Shown: positions 38,264-48,004 of the stretch, one piece after another
Layout of the letters: the number at the start of each line of letters is the position of its first letter
Position numbering within the stretch: the first letter of the stretch is position 1
Assembly (NCBI RefSeq): GCF_900104625.1
Contig: NZ_FNVZ01000001.1
Location: 1 to 59,046, forward strand
Reading direction: 5' to 3'
Source: Leptotrichia massiliensis
Lineage (GTDB): Bacteria; Fusobacteriota; Fusobacteriia; Fusobacteriales; Leptotrichiaceae
Length of the DNA stretch: 59,046 nt
The notes under the pieces: model-generated
What the model was told of the DNA's origin: nothing
Databases searched by the model: none
The model's input: only the letters and a program-made list of their open reading frames with translations
Translations under genes and position numbers: made by a program

Positions 38264-38548
38264 TTAGTCATTTTTAACAATCATATATTTCAAAAGTGAT
38301 TCGTTAATGTTTAATTTTGCTTCAATTTCAGTAAATTGAGTTCCATCAGCTTGGAATGTTGTTAAAACATAATATCCATTTTCTTTTTTCTTAATTGGGT
38401 AAGCTAATTTTCTATCTCCCCAGATTTCTGTTTTAACTTCAGTTGCTCCACCAGCTGTCAATGTTTTTTCTACAAATGCAACTCCAGCTTGTTTTTCTTC
38501 ATCTGTCAATTGTGTAGACAAAATAAACATAATTTCGTAATTTCTCAT
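38264..38548 (-). CDS. rpsF: Small-subunit ribosomal protein bS6
   Basis: A 94-residue protein. It starts MRNYEIMFILSTQLTDEEKQ and contains WGDRKLAYPIKKKENGYYVL, the S6 hallmark. A short C-terminal tail is normal for non-proteobacterial S6. A strong promoter lies upstream. Confidence 0.97.
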   Translation of the reverse strand: MRNYEIMFILSTQLTDEEKQAGVAFVEKTLTAGGATEVKTEIWGDRKLAYPIKKKENGYYVLTTFQADGTQFTEIEAKLNINESLLKYMIVKND

Positions 38549-38607
38549 TTCTTTCTCCTTTCCTATGGCTTTTTAGCCCTACTTCCATAAATAGAGCAGG
38601 TTCTATA

Positions 38608-38636
38608 ATTATATCAAAAAAAAATAGCAAAATCAA
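38608..38636 (-). promoter_or_regulatory. Promoter of rpsF-ssb-rpsR
   Basis: On the minus strand TTGATT (complement 38631-38636), a 17-base spacer and TATAAT (complement 38608-38613), about 60 bases before the rpsF start. Confidence 0.8.
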
Positions 38637-38689
38637 GTCATTTTCAACAAAATTATTTAATTAACATATTTTAAAAAAATTAATAAACA

Positions 38690-38727
38690 AAAATAAAACT
38701 ATTTAAAATGTTTTTATTAAATAGTTT
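38690..38727 (-). terminator. Terminator of the division cluster after ftsZ
   Basis: On the minus strand AAACTATTTAA pairs with TTAAATAGTTT (11 bp, 10-base loop), followed by TATTTTT. It lies 44 bases after the ftsZ stop. Confidence 0.8.
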
Positions 38728-38770
38728 GTATTTTTATGATATTCTTAAACTTAATAAATTTATTTATGAA

Positions 38771-39892
38771 TTACTCTTCAAAAAATGGTGGTAATACAAA
38801 ATCATTTGCATCTTCCATTTTTTCTTCTTCATAATCGTTTTCTTGATTTTGATAGTTATTTTCTTTATCAACTTGTTCTGTTTTGTTTTCTGCTTCCACT
38901 TTTTCTTCTGATGGTGCAAATCTAATTGTTTTTGAAGCTTGTATATTCGTTGTCAAAAATTCTTCTTCAAAATCTGTTGCGACTAAAGAAACACTTATTG
39001 TTCCTTCTAATTCAGGTTCCATAATATAACCCCATAATAAATTAGCTTTATCATGTCCAGCTTTTTCTGAAATTGTTTGAGCAACTTCTTGAATTTCTTG
39101 TAATCCAATGTCTGGTCCAGCAGTAACATTTATCAAGATTTTTCTTGCTCCTTCAATAGATTTTTCCAATAATGGACTGTTTAATGCCTGAGCTGTTGCA
39201 CTCTTAGCTTTTTCATCTCCATTTGCTTCTCCAAATCCTAACATTGCAATTCCCGAATTTTGCATAATAGATTTTACATCTGCAAAATCCAAATTTACAA
39301 TTCCTTGTTTTGTAATTAAGTCAGAAATCCCTTTTATTCCCATTTTCAAAACACCATTTGCTTCTTTAAAAGCATTCATCAATGAAATATTCATTCCTGG
39401 TATTTCAAAAAGTCTGTCATTTGGAATAGCAATTAATGTATCAACATTTTCTTGTAAATTACTAATACCTACTGCAGCGTTATTTTTCTTTAATGGCCCT
39501 TCAAAACTAAATGGTTTTGTAACAATAGCTACAGTTAAAATTCCCATTGCTTTTGCAACTTCAGCAATAATCGGAGATGCTCCTGTACCTGTTCCTCCAC
39601 CCATTCCAGCAGTTATGAACAGCATATCTGTTCCTTCTAACACTTCTTTTATTTTTTCTTCGGATTCCTTTGCAGCAATCCTACCTTTTTCAGGGTCTGC
39701 TCCAGCTCCCATTCCTTTTCCTAAAAGTACTTTTATAGGTGCCTTTGATCTATCTAAATCTTGCTGATCTGTATTTATAGCTATAAAATCAACAGTTGTT
39801 ATGTTACTTTCAATCATATCATTTATTGCATTTCCACCTGCTCCACCTACTCCTACTACTTTCAGTTTCGCTGCATTACTAAAGTTATCCAT
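38771..39892 (-). CDS. ftsZ: Cell division GTPase FtsZ
   Basis: A 373-residue tubulin homologue that forms the Z-ring. The GTP signature GGGTGTG is at 98-104, and the T7 loop region NLDFADVK is at about 200. The variable linker (about 320-362) is acidic and Gln/Asn-rich, and the C-terminal peptide reads FVLPPFFEE. This differs from the usual xPxFLR-type end and carries acidic terminal residues. It is the last gene of the cluster and follows ftsQ by 60 bases, with no ftsA between. Confidence 0.97.
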   Translation of the reverse strand: MDNFSNAAKLKVVGVGGAGGNAINDMIESNITTVDFIAINTDQQDLDRSKAPIKVLLGKGMGAGADPEKGRIAAKESEEKIKEVLEGTDMLFITAGMGGGTGTGASPIIAEVAKAMGILTVAIVTKPFSFEGPLKKNNAAVGISNLQENVDTLIAIPNDRLFEIPGMNISLMNAFKEANGVLKMGIKGISDLITKQGIVNLDFADVKSIMQNSGIAMLGFGEANGDEKAKSATAQALNSPLLEKSIEGARKILINVTAGPDIGLQEIQEVAQTISEKAGHDKANLLWGYIMEPELEGTISVSLVATDFEEEFLTTNIQASKTIRFAPSEEKVEAENKTEQVDKENNYQNQENDYEEEKMEDANDFVLPPFFEE

Positions 39893-39952
39893 TTTTTCTT
39901 TGCTACTTAGATTATTATAACTTATTTAAAGTAGCTTCTCCTTTCTCTTTTT

Positions 39953-40621
39953 TTACGATTTCACAACAATATCTATAAATCTTAAATCCATAGAAGTTAC
40001 GGGTTTTTCTTTTTTTATTCTCTCGTATAGCTTATATGCATCATTATATTTTTTTTCTGTTACTAAAGTATCTGTTATAATTTTTACATTATTAATCAGT
40101 ACTATTTCATAATTTTTTTCAGATTGTCTTATTTCTGAAATCATAGCATAAAAATCTTTATTTTTTATTTTAGAAAGTATTGTCTTTATTTGAGCCAAAC
40201 TTTCATCACTTGTGTACTCTATTACAGGAATATTTTTCGAAGGATCTTCCAAAATATCACCATATATATTCAAATCTTTATCTGCTAAAAGTGTTTTATC
40301 TCCTTTTTTCACGTATGCATAAGGTTCTCTTTCTTCTAAAATTACCTCTATTTTACTTGGAAAAAGTTTTCTTACCGATACTTTTTTTACTCTCACATCG
40401 GTTTTTATAAGATTTTCAATTTCATTGGTATTTAGATACACAATATTTTTACCTTTCATATGCTCTAGCTGAGTAGCTATGTCTTGTTTTAGTAATTTTG
40501 ATTGCCCTTCAATTAGAACTTCCTGAATTTTAAAATAATCTGTATCAATAAATCTTTTACCAAAAAACATCATTCCTGCCAATAAAAATAATAAAATTAA
40601 TACTTTAACTGACTTTTTCAT
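39953..40621 (-). CDS. ftsQ: Cell division protein FtsQ/DivIB
   Basis: A 222-residue bitopic protein. It has a short cytoplasmic start, one membrane segment (VLILLFLLAGMMFF), a POTRA domain (IQEVLIEGQSKLLKQDIATQ, VRVKKVSVRKLFPSKIEVIL) and a beta domain (about residues 100-200). ATG at 40621 is chosen because CGGAG lies 8 bases upstream; a GTG at 40654 would add 11 residues without a good site. It joins divisome assembly. It lies between murB and ftsZ. Confidence 0.88.
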   Translation of the reverse strand: MKKSVKVLILLFLLAGMMFFGKRFIDTDYFKIQEVLIEGQSKLLKQDIATQLEHMKGKNIVYLNTNEIENLIKTDVRVKKVSVRKLFPSKIEVILEEREPYAYVKKGDKTLLADKDLNIYGDILEDPSKNIPVIEYTSDESLAQIKTILSKIKNKDFYAMISEIRQSEKNYEIVLINNVKIITDTLVTEKKYNDAYKLYERIKKEKPVTSMDLRFIDIVVKS

Positions 40622-40715
40622 ATTTAAAACTCCGTTTTTTCTATTATTATACACTTTTTTTTGATTTTATTCAATATATTAAATAAATTTATTTAAAATT
40701 ATTTCAAAATTAAAA

Positions 40716-41579
40716 TTATTTATCATTATTTTTTAAAATTATTATTTCTGTTTCCAATTTTACTCCAAATTTTTCAAATACTACTTCCTTTACATGTTCA
40801 ATAACTGAAATAATATCGTTAAAAGCAGCATTGCCTAAATTTGTTACAAAATTTGGATGTTTTGGGGAAATTTCCACATCCCCAACTCTATAGCCTTTTA
40901 AACCAGCATCTGAAATTAGTTTTGCCGCAAATGTACCTTCTGGATTTTTGAATGTGCTTCCTAAATTTGGCAAATCCAATGGATGTTTTGTTTTTCTTTG
41001 CTCCCTTTTGTCCTCTGAAGCAGCCTTATCAAATCCAAAACCAAATTTAAACAAGGCAGAAACTACAATCCATTTATTTTCTTTTATTTCAGTGGTTCTA
41101 TATTTAAAGTTCAAGTCTGTTGTCTTAATTTTTACAATTTCTCCATCGTTTTTACAAACTTCCACTTCTTCAATGCAGTCAAAAATTTCTGTTCCATAAG
41201 CTCCACCATTCATATTTACAAGCCCACCAACAGATCCCGGAATACCAGTAATATTTTCTAGCCCTGAATAATTATTTTTTTCCATAAAATCTATCAAATC
41301 ATCCAAGTCTAGTCCTGCTTCCACTCTTACCAAATCATAATCACCTTTTTTTTCTTCAACTGTTATATTCTTCAATCTTTTTAATGATAAAAAACTTATA
41401 TCCAAATTTCCATCATTAATAAGAGTGTTTGTCCCATTTCCTAAAAGAAAAATATTACTTCTAGTTTGCAAAATTTCCTTTAATTCTTTTTTATCATCTA
41501 TGAAAATAAGCTCTTTTGCAGTTCCGCCAACTTTCATATTTGAATATTCCTTCATCTTGGCATTTTTTATTATTTCCAT
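40716..41579 (-). CDS. murB: UDP-N-acetylenolpyruvoylglucosamine reductase
   Basis: A 287-residue FAD enzyme making UDP-MurNAc. It has the start KMKEYSNMKVGGTAKELIFI, the FAD-binding LLGNGTNTLINDG, ITGIPGSVGGLVNMNGGAYG, and the catalytic-type PNLGSTFKNPEG (serine proton donor type) region. It is the type lacking the extra Tyr loop of E. coli MurB. Confidence 0.95.
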   Translation of the reverse strand: MEIIKNAKMKEYSNMKVGGTAKELIFIDDKKELKEILQTRSNIFLLGNGTNTLINDGNLDISFLSLKRLKNITVEEKKGDYDLVRVEAGLDLDDLIDFMEKNNYSGLENITGIPGSVGGLVNMNGGAYGTEIFDCIEEVEVCKNDGEIVKIKTTDLNFKYRTTEIKENKWIVVSALFKFGFGFDKAASEDKREQRKTKHPLDLPNLGSTFKNPEGTFAAKLISDAGLKGYRVGDVEISPKHPNFVTNLGNAAFNDIISVIEHVKEVVFEKFGVKLETEIIILKNNDK

Positions 41580-41616
41580 TTTTTATTTTATTCTCTCCCT
41601 CTTTGGATTTTATTTC

Positions 41617-42972
41617 TTATTTTTCCATCTTTCTCAAATCATTCGCAATCTCATGAGCCACCTTTGATACACTTCCAGCTCCCATAAACACATAGGTATT
41701 CCCACTATTTGTATCATTTTTTATTATTTCTTCTATTTCTTCCTGAGTTTGTACTCTGACATTTCCTCCGATTTTTTCTGCAAGCAATTCTGAAGTTACA
41801 CCATAAGTATTGTCTTCACTTGCTGCATAAATTGGAAGTAAAATCAAGTCGTCAGCATCTTTTAATGAATTTACGAAATCATCAAAGAAAAATTTTGTAC
41901 GGCTGTATCGGTGAGGCTGGAAAATTACAGTTACTTTTCCTTTTTCAGTATTGTGTGCTGCATTGATTGTTACTTTTACTTCTGTTGGATGGTGAGCATA
42001 ATCATCAATCAATCTCAAATTATTGTCATAAATAACTTGGTATCTTCTATTTGCACCTTTAAATTTCAAGATCCTTTCTTTCACTTTTTTCATATTACAT
42101 TTAAACTCGTGTGCAAAATAAATTACTGGAAGTGAATTTGAAACATTGTGCTCTCCAGGGATACTTAGGCTGAATGTTCCTAAATCTTCACCTTTTTTCA
42201 CAACTTCAAAACTTGTTATTCCATTTTCCACTCTTATATTTTTCGCATAAATATCAGCGGTTTCATCTTTTATGCTATACCAAACTACATTTTTATTTTT
42301 TATATTAAGTCCAACTTTCTCTATCGTATCTTTACAAAGTATCGCTATTTTTTCTGTACTGTCTATAAACTGCTCAAATGATTTTTTTATATTTTCAAAA
42401 GTCCCGTGATGATCCAAGTGATCAGCTTCAATATTTGTTACAACTGAATATTTCGGTTTAATGTATAAAAATGAATTATCACTTTCATCAGCTTCAGCAA
42501 TAAAATATTCTGAATTGCCAATCTGGCTGTTACTTCTTATTTCTGGAATAATTCCTCCAACTACTATAAATGGCTCCTTTTCCAAAAGCGCTACGCTCAT
42601 CATTGAACTTGTTGTAGTTTTTCCGTGAGTTCCTGCCACAGCGATTCCATCAAATCTGTTCATTATTTCAGCAAGCAGTTCCCCTCTTTTTATTTTTTTT
42701 ATATTATTATCTACAATGTATTTGTACTCAGGGTTTGTTTCCTTAATCGCAGTTGAATATACAAATAAATCTATTCCTTTGTCCTTTACATTTTCCTCAA
42801 CTTGTCCTATATAAACCTTTATTCCCATTTCTTCCATATCTTCTGTTACAGGCTTTCTTTCAAGATCTGAACCTGCCACGTTAAATCCGTCTGCTGCCAG
42901 AATTTTTGCAAGTCCGCTCATTCCAATTCCGTTTATTCCGCTAAAATATACATTATTTATTTTTGTTAGCAT
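41617..42972 (-). CDS. murC: UDP-N-acetylmuramate-L-alanine ligase
   Basis: A 451-residue Mur ligase adding the first amino acid. It has the Rossmann-type start FSGINGIGMSGLAKILAADG, ATP loop GTHGKTT (114-120), central domain with EADESDNSFLYI and NIEADHLDHHG, and C-terminal domain with DDYAHHPTEV. It is followed by murB after 37 bases. Confidence 0.97.
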   Translation of the reverse strand: MLTKINNVYFSGINGIGMSGLAKILAADGFNVAGSDLERKPVTEDMEEMGIKVYIGQVEENVKDKGIDLFVYSTAIKETNPEYKYIVDNNIKKIKRGELLAEIMNRFDGIAVAGTHGKTTTSSMMSVALLEKEPFIVVGGIIPEIRSNSQIGNSEYFIAEADESDNSFLYIKPKYSVVTNIEADHLDHHGTFENIKKSFEQFIDSTEKIAILCKDTIEKVGLNIKNKNVVWYSIKDETADIYAKNIRVENGITSFEVVKKGEDLGTFSLSIPGEHNVSNSLPVIYFAHEFKCNMKKVKERILKFKGANRRYQVIYDNNLRLIDDYAHHPTEVKVTINAAHNTEKGKVTVIFQPHRYSRTKFFFDDFVNSLKDADDLILLPIYAASEDNTYGVTSELLAEKIGGNVRVQTQEEIEEIIKNDTNSGNTYVFMGAGSVSKVAHEIANDLRKMEK

Positions 42973-43005
42973 TTTTCCTCCATATTTTTTTCCTAATTTT
43001 TATTC

Positions 43006-44055
43006 TTAAAGTCCCATTTCTCCAACTATTGTTTCTGCTGAGTTCCCTTTTTTCAAGGTTTTTACATTTTCACTCATAAATTCCAGCATTGATGCCTGTC
43101 GAACTATTGACAAAGCTTCGTCTATTGCTTTTTCTACTGTTTCATTTGTAAAAATTTTTGCACCATTTGCATATTCTAGCACCTCTGCATTTTCCTTCTG
43201 GCCAACAAAATCGTATGGAATCAGTACTGATGGCTTTTCAAGCTGAATAAGTTCAGAAATAGTTGAAGCTCCTGCACGACAGATTACAATGTCAGAAGCT
43301 GCCATTAATTCTGGAACATTTTCAAAATATGGTTCAACTACTGCTGTTCCAAAATCTCTTATTTTGCAAGTTGATGCTTCATAATTATCTTTTCCAGTTG
43401 CCCAAAATAAGCGTATTCTCTCATCTTCTGTTATTGTCTTCCACTTTTTCAAAATTGCTTCATTTATGTTTTTTGCACCAAGACTTCCACCTATAATAAG
43501 GATCATTCTTTCATTATCCTTTATTCCAAGTTTTTGCCTTTCCTCCTGCTTGTTTTTCCCATAAAATTCTTCCCGCAACGGATTTCCCGTTACAACAAAT
43601 TTGCTTTTATATTTTTCCTTAATACTTTCAAGTGTATTTTCAAAGGCAATAAATACCTTTTTTGCACCTTTGTAGAACCATTTGTTAGCCTGACCCATTG
43701 TATGATTCTGCTCTTGCAAATAATATGGTATTCGTAATACATTAGCCGCTATTAGCACTGGTATTGTTATATAATTTCCAAATGCCACAATTTTTGTAGG
43801 CTTTTCTTTTTTTAGCAGTTTTATTGCACTTGCCGTTGCCGTTATCATTTTAAATCCTGATTTTATACTTCTTAAAGGCAATACATCCAGCCCAATAAAT
43901 CTAAAATTTTCATTCGGAACAATATCCTTTTCCATTCTATGCTTTGTGCCAATAAACAATGTATCTATGCCTTTTTCTCTAACTTTTTTTGCAATTGACA
44001 AGGCTGGATAGATATGTCCACCTGTTCCTCCTGTAGTAAATACTACTTTTTCCAT
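43006..44055 (-). CDS. murG: Lipid II synthase glycosyltransferase MurG
   Basis: A 349-residue membrane-associated transferase that adds GlcNAc to lipid I. It has the N-terminal loop GGTGGH (9-14), the second loop GGSLGAKNINEAIL, and the acceptor-side and UDP-binding stretch around ICRAGASTISELIQLEKPSV. It lies between ftsW and murC with 30-45-base spacers. Confidence 0.96.
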   Translation of the reverse strand: MEKVVFTTGGTGGHIYPALSIAKKVREKGIDTLFIGTKHRMEKDIVPNENFRFIGLDVLPLRSIKSGFKMITATASAIKLLKKEKPTKIVAFGNYITIPVLIAANVLRIPYYLQEQNHTMGQANKWFYKGAKKVFIAFENTLESIKEKYKSKFVVTGNPLREEFYGKNKQEERQKLGIKDNERMILIIGGSLGAKNINEAILKKWKTITEDERIRLFWATGKDNYEASTCKIRDFGTAVVEPYFENVPELMAASDIVICRAGASTISELIQLEKPSVLIPYDFVGQKENAEVLEYANGAKIFTNETVEKAIDEALSIVRQASMLEFMSENVKTLKKGNSAETIVGEMGL

Positions 44056-44098
44056 TTTTATTTCCCTCTCGTTTTTATTTATTAGTCAAAATTCAGTT

Positions 44099-45223
44099 CT
44101 ACATCATATAATCCATTTCCCTTAGTTTATCAAGGTTTCTTCCCATTTCCTGCTTATATAATGCCCGCAGTATGTTATAAACAATTCCTAGAGTCAACAT
44201 AACCACTATCATTGTACTCCCACCATAGCTCATCATTGGAAGAGGTATTCCAGTTGATGGTATTAACTGACTTGCGACCGCTATATTTCCAATTATCTGA
44301 GTGGTAAGCATTATGAAAATACCACTTAAAAGATATTTTGCATACAAATCCTTTATTTTTCTCAAGGCAATTCCTATTATGATTAGCAAAGCTGCGTACA
44401 ATCCTAATAAAAATAAAACTCCTAAAAATCCATTTTCTTCAGCAAATCCTGAAAAAATATAATCTGTATGTATTTCTGGCAAAAAATTATATTTTTGTAA
44501 ACCATTCCCATAAAATCTTCCACTAAATTTACCATTTGCAATGGCAATAAGTGATTCAGCAGTTTGTCCTCCGCCATCTTTAGATTTATATTCAATAAGT
44601 CTGTTTACTCTATACCCAGTTGTTGTTATTGCAAGCCATCCACCAATTCCTATTATTGCAGCATAAGTAGAAATTATTGAAAATTTTATTTCTGAAATAA
44701 ATAAATAAGTCAACGCTATTATTGTAATTTGTGCTGTGCTACTAAAAGACTTTTCCAATAAAATAAGACTCATGTATATGAATGCAACAAACATCATAAT
44801 TCCACTTGATATTTTAGGAAATTTCTTTATTTTATTTTGAGTTTTATACTTGTACGCAAGTGTGGATAACATAATAATTAAAAATAATTTTGAAAATTCT
44901 GAAGGCTGTATAGAAAGCCCTCCGATTTCAAGCCAACGTGTCGCTCCATTTTTTGCTTTTCCTGCAATCAGAACCAACACAAGACCAAAAAGCCCTATAA
45001 CATATAAATATCTAGCTATACCCTTATATTTTTTATAATTTAAATTAGCTGTAATCCAAAATGATATCCAACCTAAAAACAGCCACAATCCCTGTTTTAT
45101 TAATTGATAATAACCTTCTTTCCCTTTTGGAAAACTAAGACTTGCTATCGTTATAAGGCTCAATGCTGAAAATATTATAATAATAATTACAAAACTTGTT
45201 CCCAATATTTTTTTACTATTCAC
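44099..45223 (-). CDS. ftsW: Lipid II polymerase FtsW (SEDS family)
   Basis: A 374-residue protein with about ten membrane helices. SEDS features are seen: WLEIGGLSIQPSEFSKLFLI, the extracellular loop with QKYNFLPEIHTDYIFSGFAE, and the final PLPMMSYGGSTMI motif. It polymerises glycan strands together with a class B PBP, whose gene (ftsI) is not in this window. RodA cannot be fully excluded by sequence, but its place beside murD and murG supports FtsW. Confidence 0.93.
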   Translation of the reverse strand: MNSKKILGTSFVIIIIIFSALSLITIASLSFPKGKEGYYQLIKQGLWLFLGWISFWITANLNYKKYKGIARYLYVIGLFGLVLVLIAGKAKNGATRWLEIGGLSIQPSEFSKLFLIIMLSTLAYKYKTQNKIKKFPKISSGIMMFVAFIYMSLILLEKSFSSTAQITIIALTYLFISEIKFSIISTYAAIIGIGGWLAITTTGYRVNRLIEYKSKDGGGQTAESLIAIANGKFSGRFYGNGLQKYNFLPEIHTDYIFSGFAEENGFLGVLFLLGLYAALLIIIGIALRKIKDLYAKYLLSGIFIMLTTQIIGNIAVASQLIPSTGIPLPMMSYGGSTMIVVMLTLGIVYNILRALYKQEMGRNLDKLREMDYMM

Positions 45224-45263
45224 TTTTTTCTCCTAAATTACATTTTTTTCTAAAAAATAAAAA

Positions 45264-46643
45264 TTATTTCCCTAAAATTTTTTGTGTCAATTCCTTAAAG
45301 ACTTTTCCTCTATGTTCAAAGCTTTTAAATTGGCAAAAGCTCGATGTTGCAGGTGAAAACAGTACTGTCTGATTTTGTGAAAAATCCACATTTTCCTTCA
45401 AGTAATTTAGTACATTTTCAACTGTTTCCAAATTTTTATAATTTTTATATCCAATCTTTTCCATATCGTCAATCAAAATCTGAGCATTATCCCCAATTAA
45501 ATAAACAAAGTCAACTTTCTCCTTAACTCTTTCAATCAAAGGCATATTATCAATTTTCTTATCATCTCCACCGAGAATCATAATAATCGAATTATTAAAT
45601 GAATCAATTGCTTTTAATGTTGATTCTACATTTGTTCCCTTAGAATCATTAATAAATATTGTATTTTCTTTCACAAAAAAATTTTCAAGCCTATGTTCAA
45701 GAGCGTTCGTTGATTTTAAAAATTCAGCTAATTTTTCATTTTTCACATTTAATATTTTTGCTGAACTTATCAAAAATAACATATTTTCCAAATTATGTCT
45801 ACCTTTTAATGACAATTCTTCAGTTTTTAATAAAATTTCTGAAATTTCATCAATTTTTTCACCAAAATTCTGAATTTCATCAACCCGTTTACTCAAATCC
45901 TTCATTATACGAATATTATTTTCATAAACAAAAACTGTTCCTTTTGTCTCTTTACTTAAATAAACTTTTTGAGCCTTTATTTTCTCCTTTATCCCATTTC
46001 TTTCATACAATTCTGCAAAAACTTCATCATCCAGATTAATCAATGCAAAGTCATCATCTGTCTGCTTATCAAAAATCGCAAACTTTGTAATATAATAATC
46101 TTCTACCGAATTATATCGTGTCAAATGATCTGGAGTTAAATTGATTATTCCAGCGATATTTGAATGAATTTGCGGATTATTTTCCAGTTGGTAGCTGCTA
46201 AGCTCCAGTACAATATAATCCAGCTCTTCTTCATCAGCCACCAATTTTGCAAACGAAAAACCTGCATTCCCAGCAAGTTTTGCACGAAATCCAGCAAAGT
46301 TAAGTAATTCTGCCATTTTTGTAGATGTTGTAGTTTTTCCATTTGTCCCAGTAAACGAAATAATTTTTATATTTTTATCCACATATTTATAAGCCAGATC
46401 AATTTCTGAAATAATCTTAACACCTTTTTCCTTGGCAACTTTCAAAAGTTCTGCCTTCCACGGAATCCCAGGACTTTTTACTATAAATTCAACCTTTTCC
46501 TCATTCAAAAGCCTAATTCCCTCTGCTGATGGCATTGCAGCCTTATCATCTATCAAATACACTTCATATCCATTTTTTTCTAGCAATTCCTTAGCACCAA
46601 GCCCACTTAACCCAGCACCAAATACAATTCCCTTTTTATCCAT
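45264..46643 (-). CDS. murD: UDP-N-acetylmuramoylalanine-D-glutamate ligase
   Basis: A 459-residue Mur ligase adding D-glutamate. The N terminus binds nucleotide-sugar (FGAGLSGLGAKELLEKNG), the ATP loop GTNGKTT is at 99-105, and the C-terminal domain has FINDSKGTNVESTLKAID and ILGGDDK. It is preceded by an unusual 182-base gap with a hairpin after mraY. Confidence 0.97.
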   Translation of the reverse strand: MDKKGIVFGAGLSGLGAKELLEKNGYEVYLIDDKAAMPSAEGIRLLNEEKVEFIVKSPGIPWKAELLKVAKEKGVKIISEIDLAYKYVDKNIKIISFTGTNGKTTTSTKMAELLNFAGFRAKLAGNAGFSFAKLVADEEELDYIVLELSSYQLENNPQIHSNIAGIINLTPDHLTRYNSVEDYYITKFAIFDKQTDDDFALINLDDEVFAELYERNGIKEKIKAQKVYLSKETKGTVFVYENNIRIMKDLSKRVDEIQNFGEKIDEISEILLKTEELSLKGRHNLENMLFLISSAKILNVKNEKLAEFLKSTNALEHRLENFFVKENTIFINDSKGTNVESTLKAIDSFNNSIIMILGGDDKKIDNMPLIERVKEKVDFVYLIGDNAQILIDDMEKIGYKNYKNLETVENVLNYLKENVDFSQNQTVLFSPATSSFCQFKSFEHRGKVFKELTQKILGK

Positions 46644-46802
46644 ATGATTTTTTCCTCTTTCTATTATTTATTTTATATTTCTAAATTCCAAATTCTTAAG
46701 TACTCAACTAAATTAGTTTTTATAAAAATAAATTTATTATATTCTTATTTACAATTTCATTTTTTATAAAACAATAAATAAAAACATAATTTAATTAGTT
46801 TG

Positions 46803-46821
46803 CAGGGGAAAATCCCCCGCT
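46803..46821 (-). terminator. Intra-operon hairpin between mraY and murD
   Basis: The minus strand has GCGGGGGA pairing with TCCCCTGC (one wobble) a few bases after the mraY stop codon. The following bases are not T-rich, so it may be a weak terminator, a processing stem or an attenuator. Its core resembles the hairpin after rplW. Confidence 0.55.
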
Positions 46822-46825
46822 TTAT

Positions 46826-47914
46826 TTATCTTAATTTCAAAATTACAAATGTTAATAGACATGTCATTATTGAAACAATCCAGAATCTTATTGTAACTTT
46901 TGTTTCAGGTAATCCCAGCAGTTCAAAGTGATGGTGAATTGGTGCCATTTTGAATACTCTTTTTCCGAAAGTTTTAAAGTGCCAGACTTGAATCATAACT
47001 GACAAGGCTTCCATAATAAATATAAATCCAGCAATTGGTAATAACAGCTCTTGTTTTATGAAAATAACAATTATTCCTAAAATTCCACCTAATGTTAAAG
47101 AACCTGTATCTCCCATAAACATTTGTGCTGGATAAAAATTGTACCATAAGAAACCGATTAAAGCTCCGATTACTGAGGCTAAATAAACTATCATTTCAGC
47201 TGCTTGTGGAACGTAATAAAGATTTAGATATTTTGCATATTTTACATTTCCGGTTAGATAGGTAATAATTAAAAGCGTGATACTTACCACAATTGTAGGT
47301 CCGCTCACAAGTCCATCCAGTCCATCTGTCAAATTTACGGCATTTGACGAGCCGATTATTACAAATGCCACAAAAATAAAGAACAGAATTGGAGTTATGT
47401 ATAAATATGAATTTTTAATTAATGGATTTATTATTGAAAAATCAATTGTTTTGCTTACAAGTCCAAATTTATATACAAATCCAAATGTTAATGCTGTAAT
47501 TATCAATTGTCCCAGTATTTTTTTCTTTCCAGAAAGCCCTTTCTTGTGCTTTGTCAATTTTAAATAATCATCATAAAATCCAATTGTTGTAAATAAAATT
47601 GTAATTATAAACAAAAATACAATAAATTTATTCGTAAAATTACCAGCGATAGCAGTTGCAAATAAAATTGCACCAATTATTAAAAGTCCTCCCATTGTAG
47701 GCGTTCCCGACTTGTCAAAATGTGACTTAGGTCCTTCCTCTCTTGCTGTATCTCCGTATTTTTTCTTTTTAAGCCAAGCAATGAAAGGTTTCCCACAAAT
47801 TAACATAAATAAAAATGCAATCATAAACGCCACAGACGCTCTCAACATTATTGATTTAAAAACACGTAAAACTCTCCAGTTATTTATAAATAACTCTTGC
47901 AGTAAATATAACAT
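46826..47914 (-). CDS. mraY: Phospho-N-acetylmuramoyl-pentapeptide transferase
   Basis: A 362-residue, ten-helix membrane enzyme that makes lipid I. It shows GTPTMGGLLIIG, FYDDYLKLTKHKKGLSGKKK (metal-binding Asp pair), NLTDGLDGL, FMGDTGSL and the final PIHHHFELLG with the His triad. The start MLYLLQELF is canonical, but there is no Shine-Dalgarno next to it. The nearest (AAAGGAG) lies 68 bases upstream, on the far side of an 11-bp hairpin. Confidence 0.97.
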   Translation of the reverse strand: MLYLLQELFINNWRVLRVFKSIMLRASVAFMIAFLFMLICGKPFIAWLKKKKYGDTAREEGPKSHFDKSGTPTMGGLLIIGAILFATAIAGNFTNKFIVFLFIITILFTTIGFYDDYLKLTKHKKGLSGKKKILGQLIITALTFGFVYKFGLVSKTIDFSIINPLIKNSYLYITPILFFIFVAFVIIGSSNAVNLTDGLDGLVSGPTIVVSITLLIITYLTGNVKYAKYLNLYYVPQAAEMIVYLASVIGALIGFLWYNFYPAQMFMGDTGSLTLGGILGIIVIFIKQELLLPIAGFIFIMEALSVMIQVWHFKTFGKRVFKMAPIHHHFELLGLPETKVTIRFWIVSIMTCLLTFVILKLR

Positions 47915-47989
47915 TCTTTATTATAGAGTTTTTTACCCAATAATCCATATTTAAACAAATTATACAGTAATAAAAAACTCTTCTCCTTT
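47912..47989 (-). promoter_or_regulatory. mraY translation-start region with a looped Shine-Dalgarno
   Basis: On the minus strand AAAGGAG (complement 47983-47989) is followed by a perfect 11-bp stem, AGAGTTTTTTA and TAAAAAACTCT (complement 47971-47981 and 47925-47935), with a 35-base loop, then ten bases and the mraY ATG (47912-47914). If the stem forms, the Shine-Dalgarno lies an effective 11 bases from the ATG. No other start suits that site. Confidence 0.5.
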
Positions 47990-48004
47990 CTTTGTTTATA
48001 ATAT

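Noticed and set aside
45659-46039. A 126-codon plus-strand frame opposite murD
   Set aside because: It is the complement of a well-supported gene; composition (Leu/Phe/His-rich) is typical of antisense frames in AT-rich DNA.
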